A stretch of 45,318 bases of DNA from the NCBI GenBank assembly GCA_029268645.1, contig JAQWNI010000277.1, positions 1-45,318 on the forward strand, in the 5' to 3' direction. Position 1 is the stretch's first letter; each line of letters begins with the position of its first letter. Below are positions 1 to 9,111 of this stretch, one piece after another. The notes beneath the pieces were generated by a model. The model worked only from the letters and a program-made list of their open reading frames with translations, did not search any database and was not told where the DNA came from. Origin of the DNA: Myxococcota bacterium. Lineage in GTDB: Bacteria; Myxococcota_A; UBA9160; UBA4427. The position numbers and the translations under genes were made by a program.

Positions 1-133
1 AATCAACAGCCCAGCCCAGGTCCATCCCGATCGCATTCGGTTTCGCGGCGCCGGTTGGGCGGGCAGGGCGGCCGGGGCGGCTGGTGTGTGAGGGCCGCTT
101 AGCGGTTCGAGGCCCTGTGATACGGTTCGCTGC

Positions 134-1939
134 ATGACTTCTTTATCGACCCGAAGGCCCTTCAAGTTGAGTCGTTCCGCCCCCCGCAGCCCAAAATTCG
201 GGCGCGCTGCGAGGCCCGCGATGACGCCCGGGCGCGGCCGCCGGCTGGTGGGGGTGGGTGTGCTGTGCGGAGCCGTCTTGGGGCTTGTGGCCGGGCCCGG
301 TGGGGTTCGCGCGGCGGCCCCGGCGCCGGCCTATAACGCCGAGGGCATGGTGGTCACTTCTTCGATTCACGCCGCCGAAGCCGGCGCCGGCATTCTGGCC
401 GCCGGGGGCAATGCGGTGGACGCCGCCGTGGCCACGGCCTTCGCGCTCGCCGTCACCCAGCCTTTTTCGGCGGGGCTTGGCGGTGGTTTCTTTGCCGTGG
501 TGCGCACGCCCGCGGGCGAAAATTTTGCCGTGGACTCCCGGGAAACCGCGCCCGCCGCCGCCACCCGCGACATGTACGTGAAGCCCGGGGTGCGCAAGAA
601 CGCCTCGCGCCATGGGGCGCTGGCTGTGGCGGTGCCGAGCTTTGTGGCGGGCCTCGATGTCATGCTCAAGCGTTGGGGCACGATGTCCTTGGCCGAAGTG
701 CTGGCCCCCGCCATCGCTCTGGCCGAAGGGGGCTATCCCCTGGCGCCTTTTCAGGCCGCGCGCATCAACTACATGGGGCGCTACATCACGCCGGATCGTT
801 TTCCCGAAACCCATCGCATTCAATTTGCGCCGGCCCTCGACGGCCGGGCCGATCCCGGTGAAGTGCTCATTCAACGAGACCTCGCCAAGACCCTGCGCGC
901 CATTGCGAAAGACGGCGCCGGCGTCATGCAGGGCGGGCCCATTGGGCAAAAGATCGCTGCCCACGTGCAGAAGCGGGGCGGGCTGTTGACCGTGGAAGAC
1001 CTCGAAAACTATCAGGTCAAAATCCGCGAACCCGTCACGGGGCAGTACCGCGACTACGAGATCGTTTCGTTTCCGCCGCCGTCTTCCGGGGGGGCGGTGC
1101 TGCTTGAAACCTTGAATATTCTCGAAGGCTTCGACCTCAATGCGCTCGGGGCGGGCAGCTCCGACAGCCTACACCTGATTTCAGAAGCCATGAAGCTGGC
1201 CTTTGCGGACCGCGCCGCCTACATGGGCGACGCCGACTTTGTCGACGTGCCGGTTGAGCGCATCGTCTCAAAGCCCTACGCGGAAACCCAGCGCCAACGC
1301 ATCGACCTAAAAAAAGCCAGTGAAGTGAAGGCTCCGGGTTCGCCCCCCGACGATGCCGGCACCGCGCATTTATCGGTCACCGACGCAAAGGGCGGCGCCG
1401 TAGCGCTCACCATGACGATCAACACCCCCTATGGGTCGGGGATCACCGTGCCGGGGACGGGCATCGTGCTCAACAACGAAATGGACGACTTCTCGGTCGC
1501 CCCCGACACCCCGAACGCCTACGGGTTAATCGACACCCGGGGTGCTAATGCGGTGGCACCGGGCAAGCGGCCGCTTTCGAGTATGACGCCGACCATCGTG
1601 CTTGAAGACGGTCAGGTCCGCATGGTGACCGGCAGTCCCGGAGGCCCGCGCATCATCACCACCGTGCTGCTCTCGCTGCTGAACCGAATCGATTACAACA
1701 TGGATGTCTCCGCCGCCGTGGCGGCGCCGCGCTTTCACCACCAGTGGATGCCCGACACGCTGTACGTCGAACCGGAAACCCCCCGCGACGTGGTGAATGC
1801 CCTCGAAGCCCGGGGCCACAGCGTGAAGGTCAGCCCGCGCCATTGGTCGGCGGCAGAAGCCATCTGGATCGATCCGAAAACCGGCTACCACCTCGGCGGC
1901 GCCGATCCCCGCACCCAGGGCGGCGCCTTCGGGCCCTAA
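134..1939 (+). CDS. ggt: Gamma-glutamyltransferase (Ntn-hydrolase, secreted)
   Basis: 601 aa ORF with N-terminal hydrophobic signal; AEGMVVTSSIHAAEAGAGILAAGGNAVDAAVATAFALAVTQPFSAGLGGGFF and the DAGTAHLSVTDAKGGAVALTMTINTPYGSGITVPGTGIVLNNEMDDF autoprocessing (T-x-H-x-S/V) region plus LSSMTPTIV are typical of GGT. Confidence 0.95.
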   Translation: MTSLSTRRPFKLSRSAPRSPKFGRAARPAMTPGRGRRLVGVGVLCGAVLGLVAGPGGVRAAAPAPAYNAEGMVVTSSIHAAEAGAGILAAGGNAVDAAVATAFALAVTQPFSAGLGGGFFAVVRTPAGENFAVDSRETAPAAATRDMYVKPGVRKNASRHGALAVAVPSFVAGLDVMLKRWGTMSLAEVLAPAIALAEGGYPLAPFQAARINYMGRYITPDRFPETHRIQFAPALDGRADPGEVLIQRDLAKTLRAIAKDGAGVMQGGPIGQKIAAHVQKRGGLLTVEDLENYQVKIREPVTGQYRDYEIVSFPPPSSGGAVLLETLNILEGFDLNALGAGSSDSLHLISEAMKLAFADRAAYMGDADFVDVPVERIVSKPYAETQRQRIDLKKASEVKAPGSPPDDAGTAHLSVTDAKGGAVALTMTINTPYGSGITVPGTGIVLNNEMDDFSVAPDTPNAYGLIDTRGANAVAPGKRPLSSMTPTIVLEDGQVRMVTGSPGGPRIITTVLLSLLNRIDYNMDVSAAVAAPRFHHQWMPDTLYVEPETPRDVVNALEARGHSVKVSPRHWSAAEAIWIDPKTGYHLGGADPRTQGGAFGP

Positions 1940-1981
1940 TCGCTTGCGAGTGACGTGCGCGCCTTCGGCCCCGATGAGCGC

Positions 1982-3094
1982 CTATCCCCTTTTTTGGGGG
2001 AACAGACCTTCCCCGGCTTGGCTGGCATCGGCCCGGGTGAGGTCGCTGTTTTTCGCTCCGGAAAAATCGTTCAGGCCGAGTTTGTCTCGGAAGTCCTCTG
2101 AAGAGTGAAGCGCCGCATCGTCCAGCGGGATGCCGCTGAAGTCGGCATTGCGCACCAGCCCGTTAAAGATGCCGGCGATCCCGCAGGCTTCAAGAAAGCC
2201 CGCTTCGCCTAAGGCTTGGCGCAAGGCTTCTCGGGCTGCAGGCAGGTCTTCGCTGCCGCGCACGACGGCTTCACCAAAGCCTACGATCTGTTCGCCGGCG
2301 GGCACGTCGCTGCCCGAAGCGCGACCGACCGTCGAGTCCAAGGAAACCGATTCACCGATGTGCTCGCTGCTCGCCCGGAGCAGCCCAACGTGTGAGGTCG
2401 TTCAGTAAAAGCACTCGTTCAGCGCCGAGACCCGGGCGGCCAGCAGCTCCGCCTGGGGGCGCGAGAGCGGGCCGTCCCACTTTAAGTCAAAGAACGAACC
2501 GCTCGGCCCGCCGTACATCGCCATCACGTTTGAAAAGAAAAGCGTGTTGGCTTCGGGTACCAGCGACAGCGCCCGCCCCACGTTCGGACCGGGAAAGGGA
2601 TCGGCCATCGGGACGTAAGCGCCAATGTCGACCGCCGCCTCCAGCCGGGCGCCATCCGGGGTCCCGTCTTCGATGGCGTCGGGCAGGGGTTCATGTCCCC
2701 GGCCCAGGGCTTCTGCAAAAGCATCCAAGGCCGATACGGTCACCACAATCGATCCAAGCTCTACATAGGCCGCATCGCCGAGGGCCTCGATCATTGACTC
2801 GGCCCAGGCGCGGTCGATGCGATGGGCATCGGCGCCAATGGTTCGGGCGGCTTCGACGGCGGTTTCCGGCAGCCGGCCTTCGGCGCCCGGCAAAGCATCG
2901 CGGCTCCAGGGCGGGTCGTTGCGGGCGGCCCGGGCGGCCCGGGCCTGTCGGGCGATCTCGACCCGCTGCGGGCCCGTCCAGTGAGAACCTGCGCGGGCGA
3001 TCTTTTCCCAGCTCACGCGGTGGATCGACGTCACGTCGTCGCGCACCGCAAAGCCATCGGCCGAATAGTCAAAGGGCACAGAAGAAGAGGGCAT
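1982..3094 (-). CDS. Predicted selenoprotein: AhpD-like / carboxymuconolactone decarboxylase-like peroxidase-related protein with in-frame UGA (Sec) at 2402-2404
   Basis: ORFs 2402..3094 (-) and 1982..2341 (-) share one frame; only a TGA separates them. Conceptual read-through: ...LSRPQAELLAARVSALNECFY-U-TTSHVGLLRASSEHIGES...EQIVGFGEAVVRGSEDLPAAREALRQALGEAGFLEACGIAGIFNGLVRNADFSGIPLDD... Motif E-x11-C-x2-U-x3-H matches the AhpD motif E-x11-CxxC-x3-H; the downstream segment resembles the AhpD/CMD C-terminal helices (..IFNxxVRxADxxGIPLDD). SD-like GGAG upstream of the ATG at 3094. Confidence 0.87.
2366..2384 (-). promoter_or_regulatory. Candidate bacterial SECIS (bSECIS) stem-loop
   Basis: mRNA sense: UGA-ACGACCUCACACGUUGG-[GCUGCUC]-CGGGC-[GAGCAGC]. 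Perfect 7-bp stem, 5-nt loop with a G in its first two positions, loop beginning 24 nt after the UGA. Confidence 0.75.
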
Positions 3095-3168
3095 TTTGGA
3101 GTCTCCGGCTCAGTTTCGAGTGAGTGCCTCTTAGGGTACCGGATATAGTCCCGCCTGGGCTTGGCCTT

Positions 3169-5799
3169 TTAGGGCCGAACCATGGCGATCGTGTAGGCGT
3201 CGAGCCGGAAGAAGCGGCGGGCGATGCGCAGCACGTCGTCCCGGGTGATGGCCGCCACTTGCTCGGTGTACTCGCGATGGGCCTCGGGCCCGAGGCCATA
3301 AAGCGAATCCAGCGAAATATGCGCAGCTCGGGCGGCACTGCGCTGCTGGTTGATCACGAAGTTGCCAATCAGGTTGCGACGGGCGCGGTCGAGTTCTTCT
3401 TCGCTCGGGGCTTCATCCACCAAGCGCTTCAGGTGATCGAGAATGCCCGCGCGGGCCACGTCGACTTTGTCTGGAGACGTTCCGATATAAAGAGCAAAGA
3501 ACCCCGGGGCCAGACCCTCGATGTTCATTGCCGAGACGCTGTAGGCGAGACTTTGTCGATCGCGCAGGTCGAGAAAGAGCCGACCGCCTTGACCGCTCAG
3601 CACATGCGAAATGACTTCAAGGCCGTGTCGGTCGGGGTCGCTCACATCCGTGCCTCGAAAGCCCAGCACCAAATGCGCTTGGGCCCGGTCTTTTTGAAGC
3701 ACGGTTTCTTGAATTTCGGTCGGCAGCGGGTCCTCGGGCGATGCGTCGCGTTCGAAGGGCGGTCCGGGCAGATCGCCCAGGCGCTCACTGACGGCTCGAG
3801 CGGTCTCGTCCGGGTCGACGTCCCCGGCAATCGCCAGATGCAGATTGGGCGATCGAATCAGTCGATCGTGTTGGGCGCGAAGGCCCGCCGCATCAAAGGC
3901 CGCCACCGTTTCCCGGGTGCCCAGCATCGAGCGGCGATAGGGATGATGGGTGAATTCGGTCTCGACAAAAATTTGAAAGGCCCGCTGGGCGAGTTGATCT
4001 TCGCGCCGGTCAATGGCGGCCAGGGTCTCACGACGCTCGCGCTCGATTTCCTCGGCCTCAAAGCGCGGCCGGCACAGCACGTCCGCCGCCAAGTCCAAGG
4101 TGGGCAGAAACTGCTCGCTGGTGGATTCGAAGGTGACGCCGATGGAACTCCGACCGGAAAAGCCACTGACCTCGGCGGCCAAGTCTTCCACGGCTCGCGC
4201 AAAGGCCGGGGCATCGTGGCGTTCCGTGCCCCGCGACCACATGGACGTCAGGAAGCTACACAGTCCTGCGTTTTGATCAGTGTCTGACAGCAGGCCGCCG
4301 AAAAAAGCGGCTCGGCCCGCGACCACCGGGACGCTCCGCCGCGGTGAAACATAAAGAGAACCCCCACCCGGCAGCGGGTAGCTGTGAATCGTCCCGGGGC
4401 CGTCTTCTTCTGGGGTTTCGCGAAGCGGGATCGGGGCTGCGGTGGCAGGCGCCGGAGTCGGCGCGCGATGGGTCGGCGATGCCCGATGGCTCGTGGCCAC
4501 CCGGTCGTGACCGCTTTGCAGGGCCGTGGCCAGGGTGTCTTCGGTGAGCGCTTCGGGGCCGCTTTCAGGCAGCAGCGCGCAGGCGGTGAGCTGGTCGAGA
4601 GAAAGGTATTCCTGGGCCACGCGCATCAGGTCTTCCGGGGTGGCGGCGCGCAGGCTTGCAAAGTAATCGCTTTCGGTCTGCCAGCCGGCGCCCATCAACT
4701 CGAAGCTTCCGATCTTGCTCGCCATGCCGGAGACACTCTCTCGTTCAAAGTGCTCCGTGGCGAGAAAGTTGGCCCGGGCTCGCTCCAGCTCGGCCACGCT
4801 GACCGGCTCCGAACGCAGGCGTTCGATTTCTTCGGCAATGGCTTCTAGGGCCCGGGGCGCCCGCTCGACGTCGGTTTCGAAACTGACCGCAAACAGACCC
4901 CGATCAACCGGCGTATACGAAGACGAGTCGATTTTGTCGACGAGGCCTTCTTTTTCGCGCACCCGCTGGGCGAGTCGGCTTGAATCACATTCGCCGAGCA
5001 AGAAAGAAAGCAAGTCGAGGGGCGTGGCATCGGCGTCGCGAAAGGCCGCCGAAGGCCAGGCCAATTCGAACCGATGCCCCTCAAAGGGGCGGCGCAGCAC
5101 CGCGGTCTTCAAGGCTTGGGGTCGAGGTTCGACCGGGCGCTTTCTTTGGGCTTGGCCGGGCGTTGCCCCTGCAAAGCGTTCGGCGATTTGATCGCGAACC
5201 GCGCCGGCATCGAAGTCGCCGGCGGCAATCACCGTGAGGTTGTCCGGTGCATACCAACGCCGGAAGAAACTCAGGCAGCGATCCCGGTCGAGTCCCCGCA
5301 CGCTTTCCGGTGTACCAAGGATTGGCGCCCGGTACGGGTGCTCTCGGTAGGCTTCGCGAAAGGTCAAATCGCCCAAGACATGGCCGGGGGTGTCCTCGGA
5401 GCGGCGGATTTCCTCGATCACCACCTCTTGCTCTCGGGTCACCTCTTCGGGGTCGAAGCGCGAATGCAGCACGGCATCGGTGAGAACATCAATGCCGGTG
5501 GAGAGGGCCTCGGCGGGCAGGGTCGCGTAGTAGACCGTGACGTCGAAAGACGTATAGGCGTTGATGCGCCCGCCGGCGCCTTCCACTTCGCCCGCGATGT
5601 CGCCGACACCGCGTTTTTCGGTGCCCTTAAACAGCATGTGCTCATGAAAATGCGCCAAGCCCTCTTCGCCGGGGCCTTCATCGGCGCTGCCCACCCTGGC
5701 CCAGATCTGCAAGTTGGCGACAGGCGAGAGGTGGCTTTCCCGCAAAAGCAGGCGCAGACCGTTGTCGAGGGTTTCGTCGTGAATTTTGGGAAGAGACAC
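3169..5799 (-). CDS. M16 family zinc metallopeptidase (tandem M16 domains, insulinase/pitrilysin-like)
   Basis: 876 aa; inverted zinc motif HFHEHMLFKGTEKRG (HxxEH) and a second M16-like C-terminal half (HLAIAGDVDPDETARAVSERLGDLP). Confidence 0.92.
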   Translation of the reverse strand: MSLPKIHDETLDNGLRLLLRESHLSPVANLQIWARVGSADEGPGEEGLAHFHEHMLFKGTEKRGVGDIAGEVEGAGGRINAYTSFDVTVYYATLPAEALSTGIDVLTDAVLHSRFDPEEVTREQEVVIEEIRRSEDTPGHVLGDLTFREAYREHPYRAPILGTPESVRGLDRDRCLSFFRRWYAPDNLTVIAAGDFDAGAVRDQIAERFAGATPGQAQRKRPVEPRPQALKTAVLRRPFEGHRFELAWPSAAFRDADATPLDLLSFLLGECDSSRLAQRVREKEGLVDKIDSSSYTPVDRGLFAVSFETDVERAPRALEAIAEEIERLRSEPVSVAELERARANFLATEHFERESVSGMASKIGSFELMGAGWQTESDYFASLRAATPEDLMRVAQEYLSLDQLTACALLPESGPEALTEDTLATALQSGHDRVATSHRASPTHRAPTPAPATAAPIPLRETPEEDGPGTIHSYPLPGGGSLYVSPRRSVPVVAGRAAFFGGLLSDTDQNAGLCSFLTSMWSRGTERHDAPAFARAVEDLAAEVSGFSGRSSIGVTFESTSEQFLPTLDLAADVLCRPRFEAEEIERERRETLAAIDRREDQLAQRAFQIFVETEFTHHPYRRSMLGTRETVAAFDAAGLRAQHDRLIRSPNLHLAIAGDVDPDETARAVSERLGDLPGPPFERDASPEDPLPTEIQETVLQKDRAQAHLVLGFRGTDVSDPDRHGLEVISHVLSGQGGRLFLDLRDRQSLAYSVSAMNIEGLAPGFFALYIGTSPDKVDVARAGILDHLKRLVDEAPSEEELDRARRNLIGNFVINQQRSAARAAHISLDSLYGLGPEAHREYTEQVAAITRDDVLRIARRFFRLDAYTIAMVRP

Positions 5800-5896
5800 C
5801 GAGGCGCGGAGAGTACCGGACCGGGGGGGGAAAGCTCACGAGAGAAGTAGAATCGGTAGGGGACCCGCCCGGCTTGGGGATGATTTGCGAGAAAAA

Positions 5897-7156
5897 ATGC
5901 ACAAAACGCAGCAAGAAAAGGACGTCGGCGTTTATGTGCACGTGCCCTTTTGCGTGCGGATTTGTCCCTATTGCGATTTTGCCGTGGAAGCGGCGCCGGA
6001 GTTGCTGCGCGATCCAGCTGCGGAGGTCTTTCGAGACCGGGAGGATCGCACCGTATCGGCTCTGATCGCCGAACTCGAAGCCCGCCGGACCGCTTTTGCC
6101 GGCCGGCGCCTCTCGACGCTTTATTTTGGCGGCGGGACCCCCGGGCTGCTGCGCGCCGAGTCCTTGGCTCGGATTCGCGAGGCCGTTTGGTCAGCCTTCC
6201 CGCCGCTGGCCGATGCGCAGTCCCCGTCGGCCCCTCCCGTTGAGGTCACCTTGGAGGTCAACCCGAGTACCCTCGAGCGCGATCGGTTGAAGGCCTTTGC
6301 CGAGCAGGCCGGCGTCAATCGGCTGTCGGTGGGGGTTCAGTCCTTTGATGACTCGGTCCTCAAGGCCCTGGGCCGGGCGCATGGGGTTGATGAAATCCAC
6401 CGCACCCTGCAGGCGGCCCGGTCGGCGGGGTTCGACAATCTCTCCCTCGATTTGATGTTCGCGGTTCTGCACCAGACCCCCTCGATGCTTGAGGCCGACC
6501 TCGAGGCGGTGTTGGCGTTTCAGCCCGAGCATGTTTCCACCTACGAACTCGTTCACGAACCCGGCACGCCCTTTGGCCGGGCGGCGCAGTCGGGACAGCT
6601 TGAAACATTCGATGAGGACGGGGCCGCCGACATGCTGCTGCGCATTGAATCGGTTCTCGGGGAGGCGGGCTACGAGCGCTACGAACTGACCAATTTTGCC
6701 CGCCCCGGTCGGGCCTCTCGCCACAATCAGCGTTACTGGGCCCGCGCGCCAGTGCTGGCGATTGGGCCCGGTGCGCATTCCACGGACCCAGTGGCCCCCG
6801 GGCGACCCTTCGGTGCTCGGATCGGGAATGAAAGAAGCTGGTCGGTGTGGCTGGAGCGCATCGAAACGGGCCAACCGCTGGCGCCGGGCAGCGAGGAAAT
6901 CCTTGAGGCCGGTCAGGCATTGTCCGAAGCCTTCTTTTTAGGGCTGAGGACACGGGCCGGCGTGTCGGCGGCGGGTATTCAGACTGAATTTGGCGCGTCG
7001 CCGCGTTCCTTTTACCCCGAAACCGTTGAACGCCTCATGGGAGCCGGCCTGATCGTCGAATCCCCCGCCGGCGATCTGGCCCTGACCAGTCGGGGGCGCT
7101 TGCTGGCCGATGAGGTGGCCGCAGCATTTGTCTCCCCAGACGCCATTGCGCGTTGA
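5897..7156 (+). CDS. hemW: Radical SAM coproporphyrinogen III oxidase-like protein / heme chaperone HemW
   Basis: MHKTQQEKDVGVYVHVPFCVRICPYCDF (CxxxCxxC), TLYFGGGTPGLL, EVNPSTLERDRLKAFAEQAGVNRLSVGVQSFDDSVLKALGRAH. Start trimmed from the ORF-track start to the ATG at 5897. Confidence 0.92.
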   Translation: MHKTQQEKDVGVYVHVPFCVRICPYCDFAVEAAPELLRDPAAEVFRDREDRTVSALIAELEARRTAFAGRRLSTLYFGGGTPGLLRAESLARIREAVWSAFPPLADAQSPSAPPVEVTLEVNPSTLERDRLKAFAEQAGVNRLSVGVQSFDDSVLKALGRAHGVDEIHRTLQAARSAGFDNLSLDLMFAVLHQTPSMLEADLEAVLAFQPEHVSTYELVHEPGTPFGRAAQSGQLETFDEDGAADMLLRIESVLGEAGYERYELTNFARPGRASRHNQRYWARAPVLAIGPGAHSTDPVAPGRPFGARIGNERSWSVWLERIETGQPLAPGSEEILEAGQALSEAFFLGLRTRAGVSAAGIQTEFGASPRSFYPETVERLMGAGLIVESPAGDLALTSRGRLLADEVAAAFVSPDAIAR

Positions 7157-7209
7157 CGCTCCGCTTGGGGAGTGGTAGACCCGAAGCCACGAATTCATTG
7201 AGGTTTTCC

Positions 7210-8355
7210 GTGTCAGAACGAGTTGGCCAAAGCCCCGTGCCCCACCCCTCGCCCGCCGGCGAAGCTTCGGTGCTGAGCGAACGTCAGGCCATGGTGCTGC
7301 GCGCTGTGGTGGCCGCCTATGTGGCCGACGCCAACCCCGCTTCCAGCACCGCGGTGTCTCATCTCCTTCCGGTGCCGCTTTCGACCGCCAGCATTCGCAA
7401 CACCATGGCCGAGCTCGCGGCTCTCGACCTGCTTGAAAAACCGCACGCCTCGGCCGGGCGGGTGCCTACCGAAGGCGGTTTGCGCATTTTTCTCGACCAC
7501 CTTCTGGAAGCCCCGAGCCTTTCAGCCTACGACCAGAGAGCCCTGGCCGACGAAATCGAGGATGTCGAGGGCGACATGATGCCCGGCCTGGCCACTCTGC
7601 TGTCTCTTCGGACTCATCAACTTGGTTTTGCGATGCGTCCACGGCTCGATCGCTTAACGCTTCGCCATTTGAGCCTGGTGCGCGTCGCCGAAAACAAGCT
7701 CTTGGTGGTGGTGGTGCCCAAGGTGGGGGCGACCCGGCAGCGAGTGGTCGAGGATGTTGGCCGGGACGATCAGATCGAACTCGACCAAATGGCGACGGCC
7801 CTTAATGCGCGGGTGGCCGGGCGCACCTTGCCCGAAGCCCACCGCATGCTTGAACGAGAGCTTCGGGATCTGGAAGCCGAGGCGCGCAGCCTCTTGTTTC
7901 GGTCTTTGGCCCTGGGGATGCGGATCTTTCAACAAGGCATCTCCGCCGATGAGGCGGAATTGGTGATCACCAGTCGCTCGAACCTGCTGGCCCAGCCCGA
8001 GTTCAACGACCCGGATCGGATTCGAGGCTTGATGCGGGCTCTGGAAACCAGCGAGCGACTCGTGGAGCTTCTGAGCTGTTTGATCGATTCCGAAGCCCCG
8101 GACGTGTCGGTGGCCCTCGGCGAAGACCTCGAGGAGCCCGCTTTGCGACGCTGTGCGGTGGTGGCGATTCCCTACGGGGGAGGGGCTGGACATTCCTCCG
8201 CCCATGTCGAGGATATGGAGAGTCGGGACGCGGAAGCGTCCGCCGAGCCACTGGGTGTGATTGGCGTGATCGGTCCCAGCCGAATGGACTACGCGCGGGT
8301 GATTCCCGTGGTGCGGTACTGCTCAAGCCTGGTCAGTCTGAAATTGAGTCGTTAG
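7210..8355 (+). CDS. hrcA: Heat-inducible transcription repressor HrcA
   Basis: LSERQAMVLRAVVAAYVADANPASSTAVSH..LSTASIRNTMAELAALDLLEKPHASAGRVPTEGGLRIFLDHLL; C-terminal GVIGPSRMDYARVIPVVRYCSSLV. Located directly upstream of grpE-dnaK-dnaJ. Probable GTG start at 7210. Confidence 0.93.
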   Translation: MSERVGQSPVPHPSPAGEASVLSERQAMVLRAVVAAYVADANPASSTAVSHLLPVPLSTASIRNTMAELAALDLLEKPHASAGRVPTEGGLRIFLDHLLEAPSLSAYDQRALADEIEDVEGDMMPGLATLLSLRTHQLGFAMRPRLDRLTLRHLSLVRVAENKLLVVVVPKVGATRQRVVEDVGRDDQIELDQMATALNARVAGRTLPEAHRMLERELRDLEAEARSLLFRSLALGMRIFQQGISADEAELVITSRSNLLAQPEFNDPDRIRGLMRALETSERLVELLSCLIDSEAPDVSVALGEDLEEPALRRCAVVAIPYGGGAGHSSAHVEDMESRDAEASAEPLGVIGVIGPSRMDYARVIPVVRYCSSLVSLKLSR

Positions 8356-8378
8356 AGACCAAACCGAGGTCGAAACCC

Positions 8379-9056
8379 GTGACGGATCCGCAAGACCCCG
8401 ACAACACTGAGGAAGATGGCCCTCGCATTCGTCCGAGCGACGAGATGGCGGAGGCCCTGAACGAAGCCGTAGCCGCCGTGGAGGATCGACCGGGCGGGGC
8501 TGCAACGGGGAAGGAATCTGCGGATAAGATGACGATTGAAGCGCTCTCCCAGGAACTTCAGGCTCTCAAGGAAGAATTTGAGACCCGGGGTCGAGAACTC
8601 GAGGAGGCCAATGACCGGTACCTCCGGCTCCAGGCGGAATTTGAAAATTTCCGCCGTCGTACCCTGAAAGAGAAGCAGGAGTCCCTTCAGTACGGACAGC
8701 AGAATCTCGTCAAGGATCTGCTTTCAACGGTCGATAACCTCGAACGCGCCCTTGGGCACGCGAGTGAGACCGCCGAGACCGACCTGCAGAGCCTCTTGCA
8801 GGGGGTCGAGCTGGTTCACCGCGAGCTTCTGGGAGCGCTTGGAAAACACGGTGTCACGGTGGTGAACCCCGCGGGAGAGGAATTCGATCCGGCCTTTCAT
8901 GAGGCCATGGGACAGGTCCCCAGCGAAGAAGTGGCGCCCAACGGCGTCATCGAAGTGCTCCAGCAGGGCTACATGCTGAAAGATCGGATGCTTCGACCGG
9001 CACGGGTGATCGTGGCGGCCGCTGCAGCCAAGGGAAGCGAACCGAATCAAGGATAG
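8379..9056 (+). CDS. grpE: Nucleotide exchange factor GrpE
   Basis: [22 protein letters not shown].. and [45 protein letters not shown]. Confidence 0.95.
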   Translation: MTDPQDPDNTEEDGPRIRPSDEMAEALNEAVAAVEDRPGGAATGKESADKMTIEALSQELQALKEEFETRGRELEEANDRYLRLQAEFENFRRRTLKEKQESLQYGQQNLVKDLLSTVDNLERALGHASETAETDLQSLLQGVELVHRELLGALGKHGVTVVNPAGEEFDPAFHEAMGQVPSEEVAPNGVIEVLQQGYMLKDRMLRPARVIVAAAAAKGSEPNQG

Positions 9057-9111
9057 GTCGACCGCGGGACTCCACCCTCCGGTCGTTTGCTCCGGGAGGT
9101 GGTCAGTACCG

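Noticed and set aside
143-964. Minus-strand 273-aa ORF opposite ggt
   Set aside because: Antisense to ggt; His/Gly/Arg-rich spurious translation.
1979-1999. CCCC-T6-GGGGG hairpin between ggt and the minus-strand gene as a terminator
   Set aside because: Short stem overlapping the coding end of the minus-strand ORF with no proper T-tract after the stem; too weak to call.
2402-3094. 230-aa protein ending at the TGA, with 1982..2341 as a separate minus-strand gene
   Set aside because: Same frame, the motif spans the TGA, no credible independent start context for the downstream piece, and AhpD-type conservation continues directly after the TGA.
2392-3123. Plus-strand 243-aa ORF antisense to the selenoprotein candidate
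   Set aside because: Arg/Pro-rich low-complexity translation typical of antisense frames in high-GC DNA; no recognisable domain.
3124-4287. Plus-strand 387-aa ORF inside the M16 peptidase gene
   Set aside because: Antisense to a well-supported CDS; no domain signatures.
5800-9111. Canonical CIRCE element (TTAGCACTC-N9-GAGTGCTAA) near hrcA/grpE/dnaK
   Set aside because: Looked for and not found; no convincing near-match either.
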